The notes beneath the pieces are model-generated. The model was not told where the DNA came from, searched no databases, and was given only the letters and a program-made list of their open reading frames with translations. The translations under genes and the position numbers were made by a program. Below, piece after piece: positions 17,368 to 26,196 of a stretch of 45,410 nucleotides of DNA (within the stretch, counting starts at the first letter, position 1; each line of letters starts with the position of its first letter). The stretch lies in contig DRHW01000006.1 in the NCBI GenBank assembly GCA_011053005.1, positions 1 through 45,410 on the forward strand, given 5' to 3'. The DNA comes from Methylophaga sp. (lineage in GTDB: Bacteria; Pseudomonadota; Gammaproteobacteria; Nitrosococcales; Methylophagaceae).

Positions 17368-17388
17368 AATAGAAATAATTATCATTTA
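17368..17388. promoter_or_regulatory. Fur-box-like site upstream of the TonB receptor
   Basis: AATAGAAATAATTATCATTTA is a good Fur match, centred about 75 bp before the receptor start. The receptor therefore probably has its own iron-repressed promoter, also the expected target of the FecI-type sigma factor. Confidence 0.65.
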
Positions 17389-17454
17389 GATTTACGGGTT
17401 TCATATTTTCGTTCGGTATATCAATACATAACGAAAATAATCTAAGGAACCTGC

Positions 17455-20400
17455 ATGTCATCTCGACCTTTTTTACCTATTACTGTCAGCTCATTCACTC
17501 TGGCAATTTTATATATACTACTAATTGTCGGGCTGCCGACCGTCGCTAACGCCGAAGACGCATTAGAGTTTAACATTCCTGCAAGTAGCTTAGATCAGGC
17601 CTTAAAACGCTACGGCCTAGAAGCAAAGATTCAGCTTTATGTAGATTCTTCGCTGACAAAAGGCAAAATGAGTTCAGGTCTACAAGGTCGCTTTACAGCA
17701 TCACAAGGGTTTGAATCATTATTGAAAGGTTCTAATCTTAAAGTTATACAACAGCCCAACGGCGCCTATCAAATAACCAGTAAAACATCGCCCATTGCTC
17801 ATGTCGACGTAACAGATTCAGACTCAATCTATATAGATACCATTGATATTATTGCCAAGGAATATGTAGGTACACGAGATGAATCTGGCTATAACGATGT
17901 ATTTGATAAAAACATCTCCAGTGTTTATGTCGGTAAGCAAGAATTAGAACGGTTTAAAGGCTCTGCACCTGCTGACATGTTGAGTGGAATGCTCAATGTG
18001 TATAGCGCCGATGCGCGTAATAGTGGCGGTATTGATGCCAATATTCGCGGTATTCAAGGTCCAGGTCGCGTGCCATTGACCATTGATGGTACCGAGCAAG
18101 CGATTACTATTTGGCGTGGTTATAACGGTGCCAATAATCGTAGCTATATCGATCCCAACCTTATTGGTAATATCAAAGCGATTAAAGGCCCTAATCTAGA
18201 ACGCGACGTTCATAGTGGTATTGGTGGAGCGGTTGTTGCCAGTACCTTAGATATTGATGACATATTAAAACCCGGAGAGACAGCGGGTGGCGAATTAAAA
18301 CTTGAAGGCAGCAATAACGCTGTAACCGCTAATGTTCCAAGTCTATCTACAGGTAAATCCTACCTCGATATTCCAGGATATGTTGCTCAGGGTGATATTA
18401 AAGATCCGACTCTTCTCATTGAGCCACATAGTGGTGGCCAAGATTACTTAAACGATTATGCCTATCGACTTGCCGTAGGAACACGTCAAGACTTTTTCGA
18501 TGTGATGGGTGCTTATGCCTACCGTAAAAAAGGCAATCATTTTTCTGGTACACACGGAAAAGGTTTTTATTCTCGTGGTTCAGATGATATCCAAGACAAT
18601 GTTATTCCCGATTTAGCCAATATCTATAAACCGGGAGATGAACTACCCAATACATCCAGTGAAATGCAATCATGGTTAGCCAAAGTAAAATTAAAAATCA
18701 GCGATTATGAAAGCATATCTTTTGGCTATAGAGATAGTACCTCGCTTTACGGCGAAATTTTCCCTTCACGTATCTCATGGGAAAGTGCAGTCAATGACGG
18801 AGTGCCTCAGTGGCCTTTGAGCAACGTCGATAGTAAAGCGTATAACGTGGAATATAAACTTAATCCAGAGACCAATCGCTGGGTTGATTTTTATGCCAAT
18901 GTCTGGAAAACCAATACTGTTAGTGATACCTACACCGCTGGCGGCTACCCAAATGAACCTGTTGTTCGTAATGATCCTACTAATACTCTTTTGCATAATA
19001 CTGCAGTCAGGAACGCACAAGAAGATCGCAAAGGTGTGACCTTAAGTAACGCCTTTACAATTATGGACAATCTTGATCTTACCTTAGGCGGCCGTTATCA
19101 AAAAGAAAAACTCAGTACGGATGATGAGTTTGGTTCACCATCTCTCGGCAGTACTTTCAGTTTATTACCAAAAGCAGGCCGCCGAGAAGAAAAATACTTT
19201 AACTTTAATTTTGCATGGAAACCCACACATTTTCTTAGTATCGATGCCGGTATGCGTTATTCCTCATTCTGGACCTTTGATGATTTCCGCCAAAGTCGTC
19301 TAGATGCGGGTGATACCAATTATAGTAACTACCTGTCTGAAATAGGCAGAACAGTATCTATCGCTTATGACAAAATTATTACTCAAGCAGAGATTGATGT
19401 AGAAATTCAATCCAATGAAAATCAAAGAGATTTCCTTGAAATGATCGGGGTGCCTGCTGCTGAAATTGATCGAGTGATTGCGGATGCTAATCAACAATCA
19501 CAGGCCAAAGTAGGCACTACAACGCCGGATGGAATGGAAGCTGTTTGGGAAGCAGACAGCGAAGGCAAATACCATCGAGCTGATAATCCTTGTTTAACCA
19601 CAGATATAGAATTCACTAGCTGTGCACGCACTGGCGAAAGACTTTACAGTGATCTAAAAACCTTGAAAAAAGTCAAACGTCTTAAAGGCGATGGCTGGGC
19701 CCCCGTATTATCTGTTGCCTTAGATATTAATGATGATAGCAAGGTGTATGCGCGCCATAGTCAGGCTTATCGCTTCCCTAGTTTGTTTGAAAATACCATC
19801 AGTTTTTCAGCATCATTGCCAGATCCTAATTATGAGCTCAAACCAGAACATATTTATAACTATGAAATTGGTTATGTGCATGACTTAGCAGGATTAGTAG
19901 ATGCCGAATATGCTGATGTAAAGCTCAACTATTTCTATAACCGTACTGAAAATGTGATCGACCGTTCACCATCATTGGTATTCAGTAATCTTGATAAGCA
20001 AACGATAAAAGGCATTGAACTCCAAGGACGCTATGACACCGGGCGTTTTTTCACCGATCTTAGCCTTGCTTATAACTTTGAAAATGAAGTATGTGATGAA
20101 AACTCAGCCGTTTTACTTGATGAATATTCAACTAGTAATTGCGTAAAAGATGGCTTTGTCGGTGGCTATCTCGTCAGTATGGCAATGCCTGAATACACAG
20201 CAAATATGACGGTTGGAAGTCGCTTTTTCAATCGCAAGCTAGAACTAGGTAGCCGAGTAACTTACTACTCTAAACACCAAGATAACTTTGATACTAACTA
20301 TCGTGACTCTTCAACGATCAGTTATTTCGCCAATACCCCGCTGTCTTGGGACACCATTTTGTTATATGACGCATATGCCAGCTATCAGGTTAATAACGAT

Positions 20401-20520
20401 TTAACCGTCGAACTCACTGGTACCAACCTTTCCAACGAATATTACATTGATCCAATGACCCGATCGGCTATTCCAGCACCCGGACGGACTTTAAAACTCA
20501 GCTTAACGGCTAAATTCTAA
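17455..20520 (+). CDS. TonB-dependent haem/hemophore receptor with STN domain
   Basis: A 1021-aa outer-membrane receptor. A signal peptide (to about residue 33, ANA) is followed by an STN signalling domain (FNIPASSLDQALKRYGLEAKI, to about residue 110), a plug domain (GSAPADMLSGMLNVYSADARN, NIRGIQGPGRVPLTIDGTEQ, to about 270), and a large beta-barrel ending in LKLSLTAKF with the C-terminal Phe. The haem-receptor signature is recognisable as YRFPSLFE followed by DPNYELKPE, matching FRAP and NPNL patterns. With the hemophilin-like and Slam genes downstream it should import haem from the hemophore (HphR-like). STN should contact FecR to induce the locus. Ribosome binding site AAGGAA; ATG at 17455. 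Confidence 0.94.
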   Translation: MSSRPFLPITVSSFTLAILYILLIVGLPTVANAEDALEFNIPASSLDQALKRYGLEAKIQLYVDSSLTKGKMSSGLQGRFTASQGFESLLKGSNLKVIQQPNGAYQITSKTSPIAHVDVTDSDSIYIDTIDIIAKEYVGTRDESGYNDVFDKNISSVYVGKQELERFKGSAPADMLSGMLNVYSADARNSGGIDANIRGIQGPGRVPLTIDGTEQAITIWRGYNGANNRSYIDPNLIGNIKAIKGPNLERDVHSGIGGAVVASTLDIDDILKPGETAGGELKLEGSNNAVTANVPSLSTGKSYLDIPGYVAQGDIKDPTLLIEPHSGGQDYLNDYAYRLAVGTRQDFFDVMGAYAYRKKGNHFSGTHGKGFYSRGSDDIQDNVIPDLANIYKPGDELPNTSSEMQSWLAKVKLKISDYESISFGYRDSTSLYGEIFPSRISWESAVNDGVPQWPLSNVDSKAYNVEYKLNPETNRWVDFYANVWKTNTVSDTYTAGGYPNEPVVRNDPTNTLLHNTAVRNAQEDRKGVTLSNAFTIMDNLDLTLGGRYQKEKLSTDDEFGSPSLGSTFSLLPKAGRREEKYFNFNFAWKPTHFLSIDAGMRYSSFWTFDDFRQSRLDAGDTNYSNYLSEIGRTVSIAYDKIITQAEIDVEIQSNENQRDFLEMIGVPAAEIDRVIADANQQSQAKVGTTTPDGMEAVWEADSEGKYHRADNPCLTTDIEFTSCARTGERLYSDLKTLKKVKRLKGDGWAPVLSVALDINDDSKVYARHSQAYRFPSLFENTISFSASLPDPNYELKPEHIYNYEIGYVHDLAGLVDAEYADVKLNYFYNRTENVIDRSPSLVFSNLDKQTIKGIELQGRYDTGRFFTDLSLAYNFENEVCDENSAVLLDEYSTSNCVKDGFVGGYLVSMAMPEYTANMTVGSRFFNRKLELGSRVTYYSKHQDNFDTNYRDSSTISYFANTPLSWDTILLYDAYASYQVNNDLTVELTGTNLSNEYYIDPMTRSAIPAPGRTLKLSLTAKF

Positions 20521-20524
20521 CTAA

Positions 20525-20570
20525 AAGGAGGTGATTTCTGAAAATAACAACCGTTTTATTCAATGAATAA
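20525..20570 (+). other. Full Shine-Dalgarno without an ORF, and small palindrome
   Basis: AAGGAGGTGAT (20525-20535) matches the 16S rRNA 3' end extremely well, yet the frames after it stop at once. A perfect palindrome TTATTCA-A-TGAATAA follows (20556-20570). Lies between the receptor gene and the hemophilin gene, which has its own AAAAGGAA site. Confidence 0.4.
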
Positions 20571-20596
20571 CTATTTTTAATTAAAAGGAAATAACA

Positions 20597-21331
20597 ATGA
20601 ACATGATCAAAAAAATCTCAATTATTACTATGGCATTAGCCTTAACAAGTGTAGTTCATGCGACTGAATCTGGTCAAAGCTATACAGGTACTATAACGGT
20701 TGGCGGCACAACGAACACCACTGTTGATCATCCTGGCACCCTTGGTGCTCCTGGTGTAGGCGTTAATGCATTTTACAGTGGCACGATGATTAGTTTCTCA
20801 AGCCTAAAAAGCATGGGTAGTGTCGATGCTAATACTATTTATGGCATCACTACAGCGATGATGCCACCAAGTCATGCTGCATTTGGTAACTTTGATTTTG
20901 CCCAAGTATCAGGGCAAGAAGTCTATTTTGGTGAGTGGTCACAAAATGGAACAACCAATGATCCTACTCGCGTTGTTTATTATTCGGGCGATGATACTGG
21001 CACAACGATGCCTACAACAGGCACGGCAGCATACACTGTAAAAGGCATGAATAACTATAATGGTTCTAATCTGCTAACAGGTACATTAAATGCTAACTTT
21101 GGAACAGGTAGCTTGTCAGGAGCAATGAGCAGAACAGGTTTAAGTGTGGCTATTAATGCAACGATTAATAGTGCCGATGCCAGTTTCTCTGGAACTGCTA
21201 ATGCATTTGATGGAACCCCTGTGTCAGGTACAAGTGAAGGTCATTTCTATGGTGCTGATGCAGCCGCCTTGGCTGGGATAGCTAAGTTCAGTAATCGTGA
21301 TTACGACACTTCATTTGGTGGTACGAAATAA
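20597..21331 (+). CDS. Hemophilin-like Slam-dependent haem-binding protein
   Basis: A 244-aa secreted protein. Signal peptide MNMIKKISIITMALALTSVVHA, cleaved before TES; no lipobox Cys, so it should be soluble rather than a lipoprotein. The mature part is Gly/Thr/Ser-rich and beta-stranded. Its C-terminal half (LTGTLNANFGTGSLSGAMSR, INATINSADASFSGTANAF, GTSEGHFYGADAAALAGIAKF) has the TbpB-like eight-stranded barrel pattern that Slam exporters recognise. Hemophilins (such as HphA of Acinetobacter) capture haem outside the cell for a dedicated TonB receptor. The gene lies between such a receptor and a Slam gene, which is the known layout. Haem ligands cannot be assigned from sequence. Confidence 0.85.
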   Translation: MNMIKKISIITMALALTSVVHATESGQSYTGTITVGGTTNTTVDHPGTLGAPGVGVNAFYSGTMISFSSLKSMGSVDANTIYGITTAMMPPSHAAFGNFDFAQVSGQEVYFGEWSQNGTTNDPTRVVYYSGDDTGTTMPTTGTAAYTVKGMNNYNGSNLLTGTLNANFGTGSLSGAMSRTGLSVAINATINSADASFSGTANAFDGTPVSGTSEGHFYGADAAALAGIAKFSNRDYDTSFGGTK

Positions 21332-21358
21332 TCATTATTGTTTTATAAATGAAATCAG

Positions 21359-21386
21359 GTCAGGTGCTTTCGAGCACCTGACTTTT
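21359..21386 (+). terminator. UUCG-loop terminator/attenuator between hemophore and Slam genes
   Basis: GTCAGGTGCT and AGCACCTGAC form a perfect 10-bp stem capped by a stable TTCG tetraloop and followed by TTTT. The short T-tract suggests partial termination, giving more hemophore mRNA than Slam mRNA. The hairpin may also protect the 3' end of the hemophore transcript. Confidence 0.85.
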
Positions 21387-21406
21387 CCATTTGTCAGAGC
21401 CAAAAC

Positions 21407-22915
21407 ATGTTACTTATCCCCTCTATTTTCATCATTTCCATTCGCCAATTAATACTTTATGCGAGTTTTTTATGTCTTTATCTAATCTGCTTCAACAGTT
21501 GGGCAGACGATACGGATACATCTTTACGGTTAAACCAAAGTATTGAACTAAGAGCAGAGCAACAAGAACAAAATATTCTCAAAGATGAAGACTATCTTCA
21601 TGGTGAACGCCCTACTCTGACAGTTAATGGACAACGCTACGCTGTGCAGCATAATAAAGACGATGTCGGTCGTGCTTTATATCTTTCTATACAACAAAAA
21701 GAATGGTCTGCAGTTGATTATTTTCTAAAAGAATATCTATATTTTCCTGATGCAGACCCATTATTACTGGCTTATGCACGTGGCGCATTGGCACGAATGC
21801 ATGAGGATTTAGACACCGCGCAACAACAGTATCGTGAGCTACTCGCATTAAAACCTGATTTTCTGCCAGGTCAGTTGGAACTGGCACGCGTATTATTTGA
21901 AAACCGTGAAGATGGTGAATCAGAAACGTTTTTTAAAAAAATAGCCTTAACCTTAACGCCTGCTAATGCTCAGCAACAAGGTTTGAGTCAGACCGTCGAT
22001 AGTTTTTTAAACGCTTTGGAAAATAGACAGTCATGGCAAGGTTCATTCTCAATTGGGCCTACTTGGGTTGATAACCTGAATCAATCTTCAGAAACTTACA
22101 CCTGTTTACAACGTTACAATGATTTTTGTTTGTATGAACGTAAAACACCTGAGGCTATAAAAGCACAGGGTATTGATTATGAAGCAACCTTGAATAAACG
22201 ATTTGCTATATCAGGTCATCACGGCATATTTTTTCGTTCATTACTTTATGGTCAAAACTATAAAGACCAATCCATTTATAACGAAAGCCAGTTAAATAGC
22301 CAGATTGGTTATAGCTATCATGATCGTCGAAATCAATATTCATTAGCACCTTCTTTTGAATTTTCGCGTTATGGCAATACTTCTATGTATGGTGCTTGGG
22401 GCACGCACGGGGAATGGCTACATTATTTGTCTGACAAGGCCATATTTAAACTAGAAGCTGATTACAAAAAACAAGAATACTTAAACGAAAATATCGCCGA
22501 TCTTTATGATGGTAATATTTGGTCAACTTATGCCACCGCTTGGTATGCCTTACCTAATGACTGGACGATATTTGGTGGACTCGATTGGACCCATAAACAG
22601 GCAAAAATAGACACTAATGCATATCAACAAATAGGTATTAGAGCAGGCGTTTCTAAAATATTTAATAAGCATATTAATGCCGTGTTATTCGCCTCTATAC
22701 GCGAACAAGAATATGGTGTCTATAATGCTTTATTGGGTGAACTACGTGACGATGTTGAACAAAATTACACGCTGATCGTGCGATTTCCAAGTCTTAGTAT
22801 CTATGGTCTTGAGCCAAGCCTGACGTTGAAACATCGTAAAGTTCACAGCAATATCGACTGGCTTTATTCTCATGAACGTAATGCAGCTAGTTTACGATTA
22901 GAAAAACGGTTTTGA
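21407..22915 (+). CDS. Slam outer-membrane exporter (DUF560)
   Basis: A 502-aa protein. A hydrophobic N-terminus with signal peptide (ends near SWA, residue 33) is followed by a periplasmic TPR region (YFLKEYLYFPDADPLLLAYARGALARM, residues 104-130; ELLALKPDFLPGQLELARVLFENRE), then a C-terminal DUF560 barrel of about 290 residues of alternating beta strands (SFSIGPTWVDNLNQSS, YSLAPSFEFSRYG, IFGGLDWTHKQAKID) ending in RLEKRF with the terminal Phe. Slam proteins move TbpB-barrel substrates across the outer membrane to the cell surface or medium. The upstream hemophilin-like protein is the obvious substrate. Length is typical of the family. The next gene starts 1 nt after its stop. Confidence 0.92.
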   Translation: MLLIPSIFIISIRQLILYASFLCLYLICFNSWADDTDTSLRLNQSIELRAEQQEQNILKDEDYLHGERPTLTVNGQRYAVQHNKDDVGRALYLSIQQKEWSAVDYFLKEYLYFPDADPLLLAYARGALARMHEDLDTAQQQYRELLALKPDFLPGQLELARVLFENREDGESETFFKKIALTLTPANAQQQGLSQTVDSFLNALENRQSWQGSFSIGPTWVDNLNQSSETYTCLQRYNDFCLYERKTPEAIKAQGIDYEATLNKRFAISGHHGIFFRSLLYGQNYKDQSIYNESQLNSQIGYSYHDRRNQYSLAPSFEFSRYGNTSMYGAWGTHGEWLHYLSDKAIFKLEADYKKQEYLNENIADLYDGNIWSTYATAWYALPNDWTIFGGLDWTHKQAKIDTNAYQQIGIRAGVSKIFNKHINAVLFASIREQEYGVYNALLGELRDDVEQNYTLIVRFPSLSIYGLEPSLTLKHRKVHSNIDWLYSHERNAASLRLEKRF

Positions 22916-22916
22916 T

Positions 22917-24275
22917 ATGAATAGGATTAAATATAAGAATCATGTTATGGGCCGATTGTATCTACCAGCATTCACTTTAATATTGATAATGTTTAGTCTG
23001 CAATCGAATGCTAACTCAGCAAATTGGCAGCAGCTTCAATCTCAAGCGATGCAATCTTATCAAGATGGTGATTATCTACGGGCTGAAAATGCGATTGAAC
23101 AAGCCATGATTATTGCCGATAAGGCTGATAATGGCGGTGCTTACAAGGCAAGTAGCCTAAATATGTTGGCTTATATTTATGCTTCTCAAGGTAAAACTGA
23201 GCAAGCTTTAGAAGCTATAAATAAGGCAGTAACACTCGGTAAACAGGTACTTGGCGCTCGAGATGAGCAGTTTAATGCATTATTATTCAATCAAGGTCAG
23301 TTATACCAACAAGCAAATAGACCAGAACAAGCACTCGCTTCTTATCAACATGCTATTGATAATTACCTCGCATTGAACAGTGAGGGCGAAGGAAAATTAT
23401 GGCAAGCGGTGTTATTACAAGCACAAATATTGATGGATCAACAGCAGTTTTCGCAAGCTGAAACATTAATAAACAATGCACTGACAGGTTTTATTAATAT
23501 TGCAGGATTCAACAAGTCACCCTCATCATTCGATCATGATGTTGAGTTACGCATATTATTCGCTAAGCTTAAATTAACTCAACATCAGATTCAGCAAGCC
23601 ATTGTGCCTCTTGAGCTGGCTCTTCAATCAATCAATAACAGTGTTAAACAAAATAAGCCAAATAATGATCGTGAGCTATTGGTATTGGAATTACTGGCAA
23701 ATGCATATGAAGATAATGCTCAGCAAGATAAGTCTATTTCATTACGAAAACAGGCATTGCAACTTCGTCAGCAACAAGGAAAACCTAGCCTGAACAGCGT
23801 AATGCACCTTAATGAACTGGCATTACAACACCAAGATAAACAAGAATATCAGCAAGCAGAAAAAAAATACCAAGAAGCGTTTACGCTACTTCTTAAGTTG
23901 AACAAAGCTGAGTCGATTGAGCAGGCTTTAATCTTGGGAAATTTTGCGAGCCTCAAACTCGCTCAAAGAGATGATGATGAAGCCTTGTCATTGTTTGAAC
24001 AAAGTCTAACCTTGCATCAAAAATTGAATCTACGTCCTATTGAAGCTGCCAACATCGCCTCTTACGCTGCGAGTTTGTATTTCAAACGACACCAATATTC
24101 ACAAGCAGAACCTTTGTTTTTGAAGGCATTGCACTGGTTAGATAGCTCATCATCCGTTAATGACGATCAGCGTCTTGTCGTATTAGAAAATCTGGTTGTA
24201 CTTTATCAATCTTGGAGTAAATCTAGCAAAGCAGGGCCCTATGCTCAACGTGCCAGAGCGATAAAAGACAAATAA
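22917..24275 (+). CDS. Periplasmic TPR protein of the haem locus
   Basis: A 452-aa protein with a signal-like N-terminus (LYLPAFTLILIMFSLQSNANS, about residues 14-34) and at least six TPR repeats across its whole length (DYLRAENAIEQAMIIADKA, ASLNMLAYIYASQGKTEQALEAINKA, EYQQAEKKYQEAFTLLLKL, LANAYEDNAQQDKSISLRKQ). It starts 1 nt after the Slam stop (TGATATG), so it is translated with Slam. I know of no such gene in the standard hemophilin cluster. By context it could be a periplasmic holdase or adaptor that hands the hemophore to Slam, but that is inference. Confidence 0.85.
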   Translation: MNRIKYKNHVMGRLYLPAFTLILIMFSLQSNANSANWQQLQSQAMQSYQDGDYLRAENAIEQAMIIADKADNGGAYKASSLNMLAYIYASQGKTEQALEAINKAVTLGKQVLGARDEQFNALLFNQGQLYQQANRPEQALASYQHAIDNYLALNSEGEGKLWQAVLLQAQILMDQQQFSQAETLINNALTGFINIAGFNKSPSSFDHDVELRILFAKLKLTQHQIQQAIVPLELALQSINNSVKQNKPNNDRELLVLELLANAYEDNAQQDKSISLRKQALQLRQQQGKPSLNSVMHLNELALQHQDKQEYQQAEKKYQEAFTLLLKLNKAESIEQALILGNFASLKLAQRDDDEALSLFEQSLTLHQKLNLRPIEAANIASYAASLYFKRHQYSQAEPLFLKALHWLDSSSSVNDDQRLVVLENLVVLYQSWSKSSKAGPYAQRARAIKDK

Positions 24276-24352
24276 ATGAAATTAATCTTACGGATAACGC
24301 TTTTTCATACGGTATATAGAGTAAGTATTTTATAACTCTAAGAGGTAAATTT

Positions 24353-24976
24353 ATGACCAAACAAGCTGAACCAGAAGCATTATCGGTTTATCTAAAATCG
24401 GGGACTCATGCAATACATGAACAATTAGATAATCATGTCATGCAACTAAACCCTTTTGCAGATGTAACTCATTACCAAGGGTTTCTGCGTATGCAACTTC
24501 GTTTGCATACGGCTGGCGAACCGGCTTATCAAGATGCAGTTCTTCAGGCACTGATACCTGATCTTGCATCACACAGTCGTTTAAGTGCTGTGTTGAAAGA
24601 TTGTGAGGATATGGGGGTTCCACTTTCTATTCAACAGCAAGATCAACAACTAGCCCATTCAATCAAAATTACTGAGCCTTATGCTGGAATCGGTTGGTTA
24701 TATACCATTGAAGGTTCAAGCTTAGGCGCGGCGATGATATTGAAACATGTGAAAAACTCACTGGATTTATCAGAAACATTTGGCGCTCATCATATGGCGG
24801 CCCATGCTGATGGTCGAGCCACATATTGGCGTGAATTCAAAGCAATGCTTGATGCTTTAGAACTCAATGACTTCCAAAGAATTCATGCTCTAAATGGTGC
24901 TATACAGGCTTTCAACTTTGTTACAAATACCGTTAATGAAATTATGGACACCAATAAAAAAGAAGTTTCTAGATAA
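24353..24976 (+). CDS. hemO: Bacterial haem oxygenase (HemO/BphO type)
   Basis: A 207-aa cytoplasmic enzyme. It opens haem with O2 and electrons to give iron, CO and biliverdin. The proximal-ligand segment is YLKSGTHAIHEQLDNHV, with His22 as the likely axial ligand. The distal helix is GWLYTIEGSSLGAAMI, with the family's Gly-rich kink. Both length and motifs match PigA/HemO. It is the last catalytic step of the locus: haem brought in by the receptor is broken down here. Ribosome binding site AAGAGG (AAGAGGTAAATTT before the ATG). The stop TAA shares one base with the ATG of the next gene. Confidence 0.93.
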   Translation: MTKQAEPEALSVYLKSGTHAIHEQLDNHVMQLNPFADVTHYQGFLRMQLRLHTAGEPAYQDAVLQALIPDLASHSRLSAVLKDCEDMGVPLSIQQQDQQLAHSIKITEPYAGIGWLYTIEGSSLGAAMILKHVKNSLDLSETFGAHHMAAHADGRATYWREFKAMLDALELNDFQRIHALNGAIQAFNFVTNTVNEIMDTNKKEVSR

Positions 24977-25353
24977 TGATAAGAACGTTGTTTTGGCGAA
25001 TAATCGCATTATTTTTTGTGGTCGTCGCTTTTATTGGTGTTATTGTTCCCGGCTTGCCAACAACGGAGTTTTTGTTGTTGGCAGTGTGGGCATCAGCTAA
25101 TGGCTGGCCTAGACTACATAATTGGTTATTAAAACATCCACGTTTTGGCCCATTAATAGAACAATGGCAAACGCACCGTATTATTCCTCGTCGTGCAAAG
25201 TGGATAGCTTTCATCAGCATGTTCATTAGCACAGTGTTTCTAGTTTCCAGTGCTGCACCGCTATTAGTAAAATGCACGGCACCATTGATTATGGCTATCG
25301 TACTAATTTGGTTAATACGTCGACCTGAAACACCACAAACGCCATTGATGTAA
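24976..25353 (+). CDS. YbaN-like inner-membrane protein (DUF454)
   Basis: A 125-aa protein with the family hallmarks: RIIALFFVVVAFIGVIVPGLPTTEFLLLA (first helices with PGLPTT), WASANGWPRLHNWLLKHPRFGPLIEQW, RRAKWIAFISMFISTVFL, and LIMAIVLIWLIRRP. About three or four transmembrane helices. DUF454 genes often lie beside haem-uptake and haem-oxygenase genes; their biochemical role is unknown. The 1-base overlap with hemO (TAATG) points to tight coupling and an accessory role in haem use or tolerance. Confidence 0.9.
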   Translation: MIRTLFWRIIALFFVVVAFIGVIVPGLPTTEFLLLAVWASANGWPRLHNWLLKHPRFGPLIEQWQTHRIIPRRAKWIAFISMFISTVFLVSSAAPLLVKCTAPLIMAIVLIWLIRRPETPQTPLM

Positions 25354-25380
25354 AAGTTGTGGCAGAGAAATCTAGCTATT

Positions 25381-25893
25381 TCATGGTTTTAATGACGCTG
25401 TCATACAGGCTTGTAATGCCCTAGCGATATATTTTTCAACCGAGGATACAGATACACCCAAACGTTCAGCAATCTCTTTATAACTGAGATTATCGAGCTG
25501 CCTTAATAACAAAGCTTTGCGAACATTATCAGGTAAACGATGTAGTAAAGCATCAAGTTCGGTGAGTGCTTCGATCATCAACGTATGGATTTCAGCAGAA
25601 GGATAATGGGCTTCTGGGATATTTTGCAGATATTCTAAATAAGATTTCTCGATCTGATTACGACGGTATTTGTCGATTAATAGCCCTTTAGCAATATGCG
25701 TTAGGAAACGTTTTGAGTCCTCTTTTTTAGGAAGCTTGTCACTGGCCAAAATGCGAAGATAGGAGTCATGGATCAGATCCATTGTATCGTCAGGGCACCC
25801 GATACGCCGCTGAATAAACACCGACAGCCAATTACGGTGCTCAAGGTAAAGCTGCTTAACCTGCTCCGTATGTGTCTGCCTTAAAATTGTCAT
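25381..25893 (-). CDS. fecI: FecI-type ECF sigma factor
   Basis: A 170-aa extracytoplasmic-function sigma factor. Region 2 is YLEHRNWLSVFIQRRIGCPDDTMDLIHDSYLRIL (about residues 17-50), and region 4 is NVRKALLLRQLDNLSYKEIAERLGVSVSSVEKYIARAL, a clear -35-binding HTH (about 124-164). Length fits the FecI group. It should be held and activated by the FecR protein at 16356 and direct transcription of the receptor operon. Unusually, it is not next to fecR: it faces the operon from the far end, convergent with the YbaN-like gene (27 bp between stops). A strong Fur box sits upstream. Confidence 0.94.
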   Translation of the reverse strand: MTILRQTHTEQVKQLYLEHRNWLSVFIQRRIGCPDDTMDLIHDSYLRILASDKLPKKEDSKRFLTHIAKGLLIDKYRRNQIEKSYLEYLQNIPEAHYPSAEIHTLMIEALTELDALLHRLPDNVRKALLLRQLDNLSYKEIAERLGVSVSSVEKYIARALQACMTASLKP

Positions 25894-25924
25894 TCAAGCC
25901 TCTTAATCACCCTTATTAAACACT

Positions 25925-25944
25925 AATGAGAATCATTATCATTT
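25925..25944. promoter_or_regulatory. Strong Fur box upstream of fecI
   Basis: AATGAGAATCATTATCATTT is a near-consensus Fur site, 32 to 51 bp before the fecI start. Iron repression of the sigma factor gates the whole haem locus. Confidence 0.85.
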
Positions 25945-26196
25945 AATGAGAAGCTTTATGCAAGTCCTATCTCAGATGCTTTTAAATTTGACGGCTATAA
26001 CACTATTAATATTCTTTTTTTGCTATTTTACGGCACGTAAATAATAGCCTTGCGAAGAATAACTTTTTATCAATCTTAAATATTGAGTTAGTCTGTAATT
26101 AAACCAGCAAACCTCTTGCTATTTTTTGCTAATACAATCCGTGACACAAGACTAAAATCATCCCCCTCTTAATATTTATTTAATTTTGAGTTTTAT

